A stretch of 23,104 nucleotides of DNA, taken from Flavobacteriaceae bacterium. GTDB lineage: Bacteria; Bacteroidota; Bacteroidia; Flavobacteriales; Flavobacteriaceae. The notes under the pieces are model-generated. The model saw nothing but the letters and a program-made list of their open reading frames with translations. It was not told the DNA's origin and did not search any database. The stretch covers positions 1 through 23,104 of the forward strand of contig JAUWLK010000009.1 in the NCBI GenBank assembly GCA_030613745.1, written 5' to 3'. Position 1 is the stretch's first letter. Each line of letters starts with the position of its first letter. The position numbers and the translations under genes are program-made. This document shows positions 1 through 7,372 of this stretch, piece after piece.

Positions 1-1214
1 TAATAAATACCAAATACTAAAACCGATTAAAAAAACAATACCAAAATAGCTTAAAATTTTTAGATAAATTGAAGGATGATATTCTTTTGGAGTATGTTTC
101 CCTGTAATTAAAATAAAATTGGCTATTGCATAAAATGGAGCTGTTAAAAATGAAAGAATAGTTGCAATTTTTATAAAAGTGATCATACTAGTTTTGAAAT
201 AACTTAGAATAATTATTGTGCCAATTGCCAGTGAAATTATCCAAACTAGATAATATGTTTTATTTTTTTTACCAGTTAGTAGCTCACTACTTCTAGCCAT
301 AGCTCTGGGTGAAGCATCTAGCGTAGTAAGAGTAGTGCTAAACATTGTTGTAAATCCTGCAATAGCAATAAAAATAGCTGCTCCTTTACCTAGGTTAGTT
401 GTATATAAATTCATTAATTGCTTGGCAAAACTATTGGCATTACTACTTATTTCTTCACCTGAATTAAACATAACCAAAGCACCCAATGACATAAAACATA
501 TTCCAATAAATATAGTTACAACATAACCAATATTAAAATCAAACAATGCTAGTTTGGTATTAAAATTTTTATCTTTAATTTTTTCAATTGTCCAAAGTGA
601 ATGCCATGTAGAAATATCTAATGGTGCCGGCATCCAACCTAAAAATGCAATTAAAAATGATATTTCTAAAGTGCCTTTAGGTAAAATTTGGGTGAAGTTA
701 TAAGAAGTATCATTTTTAAAAATAGCTACAAATACAGCAATAATTGAACTTATTGCTAAGGTTACTATAATAATTTTCATTAAATTATCTAATAGTTTAT
801 ATTTTCCTAATAGTAAAATAGAAAAACTAATTGCCGTTATAATAATACTCCATATTGTTAGATCTGAAGTTATACCAAATAGATTAGCTGCTAATCCAGC
901 AGTTACTATTGTTACAGCTGCTTGAATTGTAAACATTGTTAAAAAAGTGAGTAAAAAATAGATGATTAAAACCCATCTGCCTAATTTTTTGTACCCATCA
1001 ATTAAACTTTCACCTGTTGCTGTTGCATATCTCGGGCCATATTGAAAAAAAGGATATTTAAACAAATTAACAATGATAAGTGCCCATAATAAACCAAAAC
1101 CAAAATCAGCACCTGCTCTGGTTGATTGTACTAAATGTGATACTCCAATTGCCGCTCCTGCAAATAATAATCCAGGACCTAATGATTTTATAAACTTGGA
1201 ATTTTATTATTCAT
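1..1214 (-). CDS. Nramp-like membrane transporter, 3' end outside window, start-proximal frameshift
   Basis: A 400-codon stop-free frame runs from 1200 to the window edge and encodes a very hydrophobic polytopic protein related to the Nramp (SLC11) family, which imports divalent metals with protons. It opens with GPGLLFAGAAIGVSHLVQST, the position of Nramp TM1, and has the TM6-like stretch GWMPAPLDISTWHS. The canonical DPGN of TM1 is GVSH (1135-1146) and the MPH of TM6 is MPA (622-633), so substrate specificity cannot be carried over from classical Nramp. No ATG, GTG or TTG opens this frame: TAA at 1206-1204 is immediately upstream. An ATG at 1214-1212 reads MNNKIP and then meets a stop. One extra base near 1196-1199 would give MNNKIPKFIKSLGPG. 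This is either an assembly indel or a true 5' frameshift. The C-terminus lies beyond position 1. Family placement is fairly secure; the transported ion is unknown. Confidence 0.72.
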
Positions 1215-1253
1215 ATATAAATTTGAAATTATATATTTAAATCACAAATGTAA

Positions 1254-1808
1254 TTATTTATTTGTAATAATTTCAGCAAGTAATTTTTTGGCTCTTAGTA
1301 GTTTAACCTTGATATTGTTCATGGGTTCATTAAGGTTTTCGGAAATTTCCTTATAACTTAATTCTTGAAAATATCGTAAATTTATTACTTCTTGGTAGTG
1401 AGGCTTTAATTGTTTGATGTATGCTTTTAATTGGGCTAGGTTTTGTTGTTGTATAAGTTGATCAGCTGGAGAAGGATCATCATCAATAATTCTATGAATC
1501 TCTCTATGGTTTTTATTGTATGAAATAGTTTCTGTTTTTTTCTTTCTTAAATGGTCAATATAAATATTATTTGAAATGGTATATAGCCAAGTTTTAAATT
1601 GGTATTTTTCATTAAAGGTTGAAATTCTATCAAAAGCTCTTGCAAAGGTTTTAATTGTAATATCTTCAGCTTCATCTTCATTTTTACATTTATTTAGTTG
1701 AAAGCGATAAACATCTTTCCAGAAAGTATTAAGTAATGAATTGAATGCTATTTGGTCGCCCTTTTTGGCTTGTTTAATGATTGAATAAATGTCAAAGTTT
1801 TTATTCAT
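1254..1808 (-). CDS. ECF-type RNA polymerase sigma-70 factor
   Basis: 184 residues, the usual length of an extracytoplasmic-function sigma factor, which directs RNA polymerase to a small set of promoters. Region 2 spans about residues 20-95, including the DEAEDITIKTFARAF segment and the TWLYTISNNIYIDHLRKKK recognition part. Region 4 spans about 125-178, with YQEVINLRYFQELSYKEIS forming its helix-turn-helix. The start at 1808 is 7 bases after the glycosyltransferase stop, so the two genes are probably cotranscribed. No anti-sigma gene is recognisable next to it: downstream is the Nramp-like gene and upstream is the glycosyltransferase. What activates it cannot be read from the window. Confidence 0.9.
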   Translation of the reverse strand: MNKNFDIYSIIKQAKKGDQIAFNSLLNTFWKDVYRFQLNKCKNEDEAEDITIKTFARAFDRISTFNEKYQFKTWLYTISNNIYIDHLRKKKTETISYNKNHREIHRIIDDDPSPADQLIQQQNLAQLKAYIKQLKPHYQEVINLRYFQELSYKEISENLNEPMNNIKVKLLRAKKLLAEIITNK

Positions 1809-1815
1809 GTTAAAG

Positions 1816-2919
1816 TTACCAATGTTTTGGTGGTGATATTAAATTTTGGATAAAAATATACAATTGTATAAATATAATTGAAATTTCATAGATAGGAGCA
1901 AATACAATTAAATCTTTTTCATTTAGTTTGGTTGCGGATCTGTAAACAACAAAATACCAGATAGATAATCTAGTAATAATCAGCAATATAGTTAAAGTAG
2001 GATTGATTTTTAGCATTAACAATGTAAGTGCTAATAACCAAAATAAAACTTGAGAAACATAAAATATACCAAGTAATATTTTATGTATATTTTTATAATG
2101 TGAAGAGGTTGTAATATGTCTTCTTTTTTGATTTAACCATGCTTTGAAATTAGTTTTAGGTTCAGAAATAGTAAAACTATTTTTATTAAAACAAATGCTT
2201 GTATTTTTTGCAGTTGTTATTTGATTAATAAATAAATCATCATCTCCGGAAATGATATTAATATGATTTTTAAACCCTTTTGCTTTTATAAACTCATCTT
2301 TATTATATGCAATATTTCTACCTACACCCATGTATGCCTGACCAATTTTAGCATAAGAAAAGTATTGAATTGCTGTAAGTAAAGTTTCAAAACGAATGAT
2401 TTTATTTAAAAATGATTTTTTTATTTTACGATATGCTCCGTATCCTAATACTATAGTTTTTTCATTTGAAAAATTAGATATCATTTCTTTTATCCAATCA
2501 TTTGAATTTGGCTTACAGTCGGCGTCGGTTAATAATAAATGACTGTATTTGGCAGAGTTTATACCAAATGTTAATGCATTTTTTTTACCTTTTGAATTTT
2601 CTTTGTTAATTGTAATTATTTGGATATTAATTTTCTTTGTTGATAAACTATTTTTAAAATTTCGCATTACTTCAAGTGTATTATCCTTGGAAGCATCATT
2701 GACTAAAACGATTTCAAATTTTGGATAATTTTGATTTACAATAGATGGGAGAAACTTTGTCAAGTTGTTTTCTTCATTTTTCGCGCAAATTATTATAGAT
2801 ATTGGAAAGAAATTATCATTTCCAATTTTCAACTTTGAAAAAGAAAACTTTCCGAAAAGAAATAAATAAAAAGTTATTTGGATTACAATTATGATACAAA
2901 ATGTAATAAAAATTATCAT
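1816..2919 (-). CDS. Membrane-anchored family 2 glycosyltransferase
   Basis: 367 residues. An N-terminal membrane helix (about 2-23) is followed by a GT-A fold glycosyltransferase family 2 domain beginning SIIICAKNEENNL (41-53). It has the nucleotide-binding VNDASKDNT (73-81), the DxD-type metal site TDADCKP (131-137), the acceptor-side acidic cluster SGDDD (224-228) and a QKRRH box (264-268) at the place of the QxxRW-like motif of processive enzymes. Two to three C-terminal membrane segments follow (about 280-360). The protein should act on the inner membrane, transferring a sugar from a nucleotide sugar to a lipid or polysaccharide acceptor. Donor and acceptor cannot be deduced. It begins 6 bases after the NqrM-like gene and ends 7 bases before the sigma factor gene, so the three probably form one transcript. 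Confidence 0.88.
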   Translation of the reverse strand: MIIFITFCIIIVIQITFYLFLFGKFSFSKLKIGNDNFFPISIIICAKNEENNLTKFLPSIVNQNYPKFEIVLVNDASKDNTLEVMRNFKNSLSTKKINIQIITINKENSKGKKNALTFGINSAKYSHLLLTDADCKPNSNDWIKEMISNFSNEKTIVLGYGAYRKIKKSFLNKIIRFETLLTAIQYFSYAKIGQAYMGVGRNIAYNKDEFIKAKGFKNHINIISGDDDLFINQITTAKNTSICFNKNSFTISEPKTNFKAWLNQKRRHITTSSHYKNIHKILLGIFYVSQVLFWLLALTLLMLKINPTLTILLIITRLSIWYFVVYRSATKLNEKDLIVFAPIYEISIIFIQLYIFIQNLISPPKHW

Positions 2920-2925
2920 TTTGAA

Positions 2926-3147
2926 TTAAGATACTTTTTTAACTTGTATAGTAGGCTCTAAATTATCTAAATTGGATTTACATCCACCTTCATTACCACA
3001 ACCACATGTAATTCCCTTTTCTTTCATTTTAACATTACTACCTGCACATGTTCCATCAAATTCACCATCTTTTTTCGCCCAAATTTTTATAGCAATTCCA
3101 GCAAAAGCTAAAGCTAATAGTACTATTGTAATCAATAAAAGTTTCAT
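2926..3147 (-). CDS. Small cysteine-rich membrane protein, NqrM-like
   Basis: 73 residues: one N-terminal membrane helix (about 2-23) and a short soluble tail with four cysteines, C34, C48, C50 and C56, in a C-x13-C-x-C-x5-C layout. This matches in size, topology and cysteine spacing the NqrM (DUF539) type, a factor needed to mature the Na+-translocating NADH:quinone reductase, probably by delivering iron to the NqrD/NqrE site. Here that role is inferred from resemblance only; no nqr or apbE gene is in the window. A TAACTTTG promoter element lies upstream at 3175-3182. It could instead be a generic membrane or secreted protein with a metal-binding cysteine knot. Confidence 0.6.
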   Translation of the reverse strand: MKLLLITIVLLALAFAGIAIKIWAKKDGEFDGTCAGSNVKMKEKGITCGCGNEGGCKSNLDNLEPTIQVKKVS

Positions 3148-3174
3148 TTTTATAAAGCTAAAAAATTATTATTG

Positions 3175-3182
3175 CAAAGTTA
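3175..3182 (-). promoter_or_regulatory. Bacteroidota -7 promoter element before the nqrM-like gene
   Basis: On the minus strand this reads TAACTTTG followed by CA, an exact match to TAnnTTTG. It sits 27 bases before the ATG at 3147 and would drive the nqrM-like, glycosyltransferase and sigma factor genes. No clear TTG -33 element is visible at the usual spacing. Confidence 0.5.
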
Positions 3183-3255
3183 ATTATTTTAAAAAATATA
3201 CAGTTGTTTTTTGATGATGATTTTTTAAAATAGATGTAATTTTTGTATCAAAATT

Positions 3256-4026
3256 TCAATTTAAAGGTAAATTCTGTAAAAATAAATCAGTATCCTGTTT
3301 AAAATCATCACTTATAAATTCACTATCAGATTTACATTTTAGTTTTAATAGTTTCATGTCACTATTCCATTTGTTACCATCAAAAAAAGTTAATCCTTTA
3401 AAATCTCGGACTTTATATAGTGATTTTTCTCCATAACAAGTTCCTAAATAAACATAGTTTAACTTATTTTCAGCTGCCCATTTGATGACACTAAACATCA
3501 TCCATTTTCCTAGAGAGTATTTTTGATAGTCTAATTCAAAAAAAGAAAACCAATAGTGTAAAGTACCATTTTCAATGATAGCGATTACATAGCCTACTTT
3601 TTTTTGATTTAAAGAAAATTCAAAAATATGTGTTATACTATCTGATTTGAGTATATAATCTAACCTATCAATACTTATTGCTTCACTAAATCTTTTTGAA
3701 GCAAAATCCAGACAAAAATCTTTAAAAGAACTATCATTAATATTAAATTCATTTATGGGGGTGAGTGTAAAGGTTGGTTTTAATAATGTAATTTTTTTGG
3801 CAACTCTTCTATTCTCAGATGATTCTTTGAAATGATTTATTTCTACTCTTAAACTTCTGGCTAAATAATATGTTTCGTATTGTAAATTTATATTGTTGGA
3901 GTAGGGTAAGAATCCTTTTTGATAAATTTCAGGAATTTCTTTTTGAGCTTCTTTTATACAATAGGTAGCATAGTTAAATGTATAAGTACTATAATCAACA
4001 AAACTTTCTGATTTAAAAATTTTCAT
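3256..4026 (-). CDS. Ate1/Bpt-like aminoacyl-tRNA-protein transferase relative (GNAT fold)
   Basis: 256 residues. The layout follows arginyl/leucyl-tRNA-protein transferases: an N-terminal part with KGFLPYSNN (about 37-45) and SSENRRVAKK (about 69-78, like the SxSQRR of Bpt), then a C-terminal half with the GNAT-like acyltransferase core, including YVYLGTCYGEKSLYKVRDF (about 196-214), the place of the YLGY...YK segment. Such enzymes move an amino acid from tRNA to the N-terminus of a protein and mark it for degradation. The cysteine pairs that carry the Fe-S cluster in true Ate1 are not present in the N-terminal part, where YETYYLARSLRV stands instead. The substrate therefore cannot be assumed, and it may be a plain GNAT-type acyltransferase. 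It stands alone between the EF-G terminator and the nqrM-like promoter. Confidence 0.5.
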   Translation of the reverse strand: MKIFKSESFVDYSTYTFNYATYCIKEAQKEIPEIYQKGFLPYSNNINLQYETYYLARSLRVEINHFKESSENRRVAKKITLLKPTFTLTPINEFNINDSSFKDFCLDFASKRFSEAISIDRLDYILKSDSITHIFEFSLNQKKVGYVIAIIENGTLHYWFSFFELDYQKYSLGKWMMFSVIKWAAENKLNYVYLGTCYGEKSLYKVRDFKGLTFFDGNKWNSDMKLLKLKCKSDSEFISDDFKQDTDLFLQNLPLN

Positions 4027-4064
4027 TATTTGTTATTTAAAGAGTAAACTTAATAAAATTAAAT

Positions 4065-4104
4065 AAAAAAAACCTATCATTTTGAGATAAATCGATAGGT
4101 TTTA
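4065..4104 (-). terminator. Intrinsic terminator of the EF-G-like gene
   Basis: A perfect 10-bp stem (4069-4078 AAAACCTATC with 4094-4103 GATAGGTTTT) and a 15-base loop. On the minus strand the hairpin is followed by an uninterrupted T tract (the A run at 4065-4072). It lies 21 bases after the EF-G-like stop codon and separates that gene from the Ate1-like gene. Confidence 0.85.
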
Positions 4105-4124
4105 TTATTTGAAAAAATATAATT

Positions 4125-6230
4125 TTAAAACTCTTTAACTAGTTCATTTTGAATATTATGAGGAACAGGTTCAAAAGATGCAAATTTAGTTTTAAAAGTT
4201 GCCCTTCCCTGAGTTTGCGAACGTAAACTAGTGGAGTATTTATACATTTCTGCAAGTGGAACTTTAGCTTTGATAATCTGATGTTTACCATCACTATCCA
4301 TTCCAACAATAATAGATCTACGTGATTGTAAATCGGTCATTACATTACCCATTAGTTCTTCAGGCACTCTAACTTCCAGATCATGTACAGGTTCCATCAG
4401 TTTTGGTTTTGCAGCTAAAAATGCTGCTTTAAAAGCATGTGCGCCAGCAATTTTAAATGAAATATCATTAGAATCTACAGAGTGCATTTTACCGTCATAA
4501 ACCATAACTCTAATATCTCTTGCATAAGAACCTGTTAAAGGTCCTTCTTCCATAACTTCTAAAACACCTTTCATAATTGCGGGCAAATATCGAGTGTCAA
4601 TAACACCACCGGTAATACAGTTGTAAAAAATCAATTTTCCTCCCCAATTCAAATCTACTTCTTCTTTTTTTCTAATATTAAATCCTTCTGGATCTGGTAT
4701 TCCTTCATACCAAGGCTCAATTTTTAAATGAACTTCACCAAATTGACCAGCTCCACCTGATTGTTTTTTGTGCTTATAACTAGTTGAAGCAGGTCGTTGA
4801 ATAGTTTCTCTATAAGCAATTCTTGGTTGTTCAAATTCAGCTTTTATTCCATAAATATTTTGAAGGATCCAATCAATTGTTGACAAATGTAATTCACCTT
4901 GACAGGAAAAAATTAATTGTTTTAGTTCATTTGAATATTTAACTTCAATTGTAGGATCCTGACTGTGAATTTTTTTAAAAACCTCACTTAATTTTTCTTC
5001 ATCTTTTTTATTTACTGCTTGTACAGCTTTTCTTATTCTTGGTTCAGGAAAAAGAATAGGTTTTATTGTAATATCATGTCCTTCAGCATGTAAAGTATCA
5101 TTGGTTTCAGTATATTTTAATTTTATTGTAGCACCAATATCTCCCGCAGTTAATTTATCAACAGGATGCCGTTTTTTTCCATCCATAATGAATAGCTGAT
5201 TTAAATTTTCAACTTCATTTGTACGAGAATTTACCAAACGATCATTTTGTTTTACTTCACCAGATTTTACTTTAAAAAATGTAATTTGACCTACATTAGG
5301 TTCATGAAATGTTTTAAATACGAATAAAGATGTAGGCTCACTAGCTTTACAAATTATATCATTACCCTCAACACTTTGTTCAGGTTTTAAATCAGCTGCT
5401 GCAGGAGCAACATTATCAATAAACCCCATTAATCTGCCACTTCCCATATCATGTAATGCCGAAACACAAAAAACAGGAAATAATTCATGGTTTAACATTC
5501 CTTTTTGTATGCCTAATCGCATTTCATCTTCATTTAAAGTGCCTTTATCAAAGTATAATTCCATTAATTCTTCATCATTTTCGGCAGCTTTTTCAACAAG
5601 TTCATTATGTAATTGATCGGCGAGTTCTTTTTGATCATCAGGAATGGGTAATTTTTCTGGTTTACCACCTTCAGGTTTAAATTTATATACCTTCATTTTT
5701 AAAACATCAACTATGCATTGTGCACCATCAATTTTTATAGGGTATTGAACTTTAACAGCATTGTTTCCAACTAAATCAACAATACTCTGAAAACTCTGGT
5801 CAAAATTTGCTTTTGGATGATCAATTTGGTTAATAACAAAAAGTGTTGGTCGGCTGAAACGGTTTATATATTCCCAAATAATTTCGGTACCAATTTCAAC
5901 GCCTTGTTGTGCATTGATCACCGTAACTAATGAATCAGCTACCCTCATTGTAGATGCAATTTCACCAATAAAATCATCTAAACCGGGTGTGTCAATAATG
6001 TTGATCTTATAATTGCGCCATTCAGTATGTAGAGGTGTTGCAAAAACTGAAGTTTCTCTTTTATGTTCAATTTCATGGTAATCAGAAACTGTATTTTTGT
6101 CTTCAATTCTCCCTCTACGGTTGAGAAGTCCGGCTTCAAATAGCATTGTTTCTGCTAGGGTAGTTTTGCCACTATTATGTGCACCTACCAAAGCAATGTT
6201 CTTTATGTGTTTTTCATCATATACTTTCAT
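4125..6230 (-). CDS. Elongation factor G paralogue (EF-G2 type) lacking the catalytic histidine
   Basis: 701 residues, the full length of EF-G, with all five domains apparent: GTPase domain (1 to about 280), domain II, domain III, domain IV (SYKHKKQSGGAGQFGEV region) and a C-terminal domain V containing MGNVMTDLQSRRSIIVGMD. The P-loop is GAHNSGKT (16-23) instead of AHIDAGKT, and G4 is NQID (134-137) instead of NKxD. In G3 the motif is DTPGLDDF (80-87), so the histidine that triggers GTP hydrolysis in EF-G is Leu84. The switch I signature RGITI is also missing; the equivalent region reads KRETSVF. This is not the housekeeping EF-G. It resembles the second EF-G of Bacteroides, known to support translocation without GTP hydrolysis during carbon starvation and gut colonisation. 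That functional parallel is an inference. It is monocistronic, with a terminator downstream and a palindrome upstream. Confidence 0.9.
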   Translation of the reverse strand: MKVYDEKHIKNIALVGAHNSGKTTLAETMLFEAGLLNRRGRIEDKNTVSDYHEIEHKRETSVFATPLHTEWRNYKINIIDTPGLDDFIGEIASTMRVADSLVTVINAQQGVEIGTEIIWEYINRFSRPTLFVINQIDHPKANFDQSFQSIVDLVGNNAVKVQYPIKIDGAQCIVDVLKMKVYKFKPEGGKPEKLPIPDDQKELADQLHNELVEKAAENDEELMELYFDKGTLNEDEMRLGIQKGMLNHELFPVFCVSALHDMGSGRLMGFIDNVAPAAADLKPEQSVEGNDIICKASEPTSLFVFKTFHEPNVGQITFFKVKSGEVKQNDRLVNSRTNEVENLNQLFIMDGKKRHPVDKLTAGDIGATIKLKYTETNDTLHAEGHDITIKPILFPEPRIRKAVQAVNKKDEEKLSEVFKKIHSQDPTIEVKYSNELKQLIFSCQGELHLSTIDWILQNIYGIKAEFEQPRIAYRETIQRPASTSYKHKKQSGGAGQFGEVHLKIEPWYEGIPDPEGFNIRKKEEVDLNWGGKLIFYNCITGGVIDTRYLPAIMKGVLEVMEEGPLTGSYARDIRVMVYDGKMHSVDSNDISFKIAGAHAFKAAFLAAKPKLMEPVHDLEVRVPEELMGNVMTDLQSRRSIIVGMDSDGKHQIIKAKVPLAEMYKYSTSLRSQTQGRATFKTKFASFEPVPHNIQNELVKEF

Positions 6231-6245
6231 AATGCGTTTTTAATT

Positions 6246-6276
6246 TTATAATTTGCATAAAGTTATGAAATTATAA
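6246..6276 (-). promoter_or_regulatory. Long palindrome just upstream of the EF-G-like gene
   Basis: Left arm TTATAATTTGCATAA (6246-6260) and right arm TTATGAAATTATAA (6263-6276) pair over 14 bp with a single bulged G and a two-base centre. The centre (6258-6265) reads TAACTTTA on the minus strand, one base off the TAnnTTTG -7 element. The palindrome begins 16 bases before the ATG. It may be an operator overlapping the promoter or a structured leader; an AT-rich chance palindrome is possible. Confidence 0.4.
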
Positions 6277-6355
6277 GAAATATTTTATGATAAATGTTAG
6301 GGAAAAATTGGAAGTGTTTCGTATTGATTGAAAAATAAATTTAAAAAAAGAAAAT

Positions 6356-7372
6356 CTAGATAATATTTACCTCAATTTCCAAATTAATGTTAAACTTTTC
6401 GTGAACTGATTTTAGTATTTTTTGCGCCAATTCGTATATTTCTTTACCGGTTGCCTTATTGTAATTTACCAAAACCAAGGCTTGTTTTTTATGAACACCG
6501 GCATCACCAAAGCGTTTGCCTTTAAAACCACATTGTTCTACCAACCATCCGGCAGGAACTTTTACCAAATCATCAGATATGATGTAATTTGGAATATTTG
6601 GATATTGTTTTTTTAATTGATTAAAATGCTGAGTAGAAATTACCGGGTTTTTAAAAAAACTTCCACTATTACCAATTTCTTTGGGATCAGGTAATTTGCT
6701 TTTTCTAATCAAAATTACAGCATTTGACACATCTTTTATAGTAGGGTTTTTGATGGTTTTTTTATGGAGCTCTTCTTGAATTGCGCCATATGATGTATTT
6801 ATTTGATGGATATTTTTGGAAAGTTTAAAAGTTACATTAACAATGATATATCTACCTTTTTCTATATTTTTAAAAACAGATTCACGATAACCAAAATTAC
6901 AATCCTCTTTTTTAAAGGTTTTAATTATTCCGGTATCAATTTCAATGGCTTCTAGCTCTTGAAAAACATCTTTGATTTCAACTCCGTAAGCGCCTATATT
7001 TTGCATCGGACTTGTGCCTACATTCCCAGGAATTAAAGATAAATTTTCTATACCTCCAAAATCATTTTCAATACACCAAAGTACTAATTCATGCCAATTT
7101 TCACCTGATTGGACTTTTATAAATACTGAATTATTATCAAGATTATTATTTTTAATAATTTCAATACCTTTTAAGTTAAGGTGAATAACGGGTTTGGAAA
7201 TGTTTTTGATCAATAAAATATTACTTCCGCCACTTAGAATAAAAATATCTTTATGATTTGAAATAACATCTAGGAGCTGTTGTAATGAATTGACAGAGAT
7301 AAAACTTTCGGCATTTATATCAATACCGAAAGTATTATAAGGTTTTAAAGATATGTTCTTTTGAAAAATCAA
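6356..7372 (-). CDS. murB: UDP-N-acetylenolpyruvoylglucosamine reductase MurB
   Basis: 338 residues, type I MurB. It reduces UDP-GlcNAc-enolpyruvate to UDP-MurNAc with NADPH and bound FAD, the second committed step of peptidoglycan precursor synthesis in the cytoplasm. Visible signatures are the N-terminal LKPYNTFGI (9-17), the FAD-binding ILSGGSNILL (45-54) and IPGNVGTSPMQNIGAYG (114-130), GYRES (161-165) with the active-site arginine, and GNSGSFFKNP (234-243), where Ser238 is the proton donor. The C-terminal FAD/substrate domain carries PAGWLVEQCGFKGKRFG. The ATG overlaps the stop of the upstream aminotransferase gene by 4 bases, indicating translational coupling in a two-gene operon. Confidence 0.97.
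   Translation of the reverse strand: MIFQKNISLKPYNTFGIDINAESFISVNSLQQLLDVISNHKDIFILSGGSNILLIKNISKPVIHLNLKGIEIIKNNNLDNNSVFIKVQSGENWHELVLWCIENDFGGIENLSLIPGNVGTSPMQNIGAYGVEIKDVFQELEAIEIDTGIIKTFKKEDCNFGYRESVFKNIEKGRYIIVNVTFKLSKNIHQINTSYGAIQEELHKKTIKNPTIKDVSNAVILIRKSKLPDPKEIGNSGSFFKNPVISTQHFNQLKKQYPNIPNYIISDDLVKVPAGWLVEQCGFKGKRFGDAGVHKKQALVLVNYNKATGKEIYELAQKILKSVHEKFNINLEIEVNII

Noticed and set aside
335..526. Plus-strand 63-codon open frame inside the Nramp-like gene
   Set aside because: It is antisense to an intact conserved membrane-protein frame and has no family resemblance; its hydrophobicity is a mirror of the real gene.
1254..1808. ECF sigma factor with an adjacent anti-sigma partner
   Set aside because: Neither neighbour resembles an anti-sigma factor: upstream is a glycosyltransferase, downstream an Nramp-like transporter.
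2972..3214. Plus-strand open frame across the NqrM-like gene
   Set aside because: It is antisense to a small protein with a convincing helix-plus-cysteine pattern and its own promoter element; the plus-strand product has no recognisable features.
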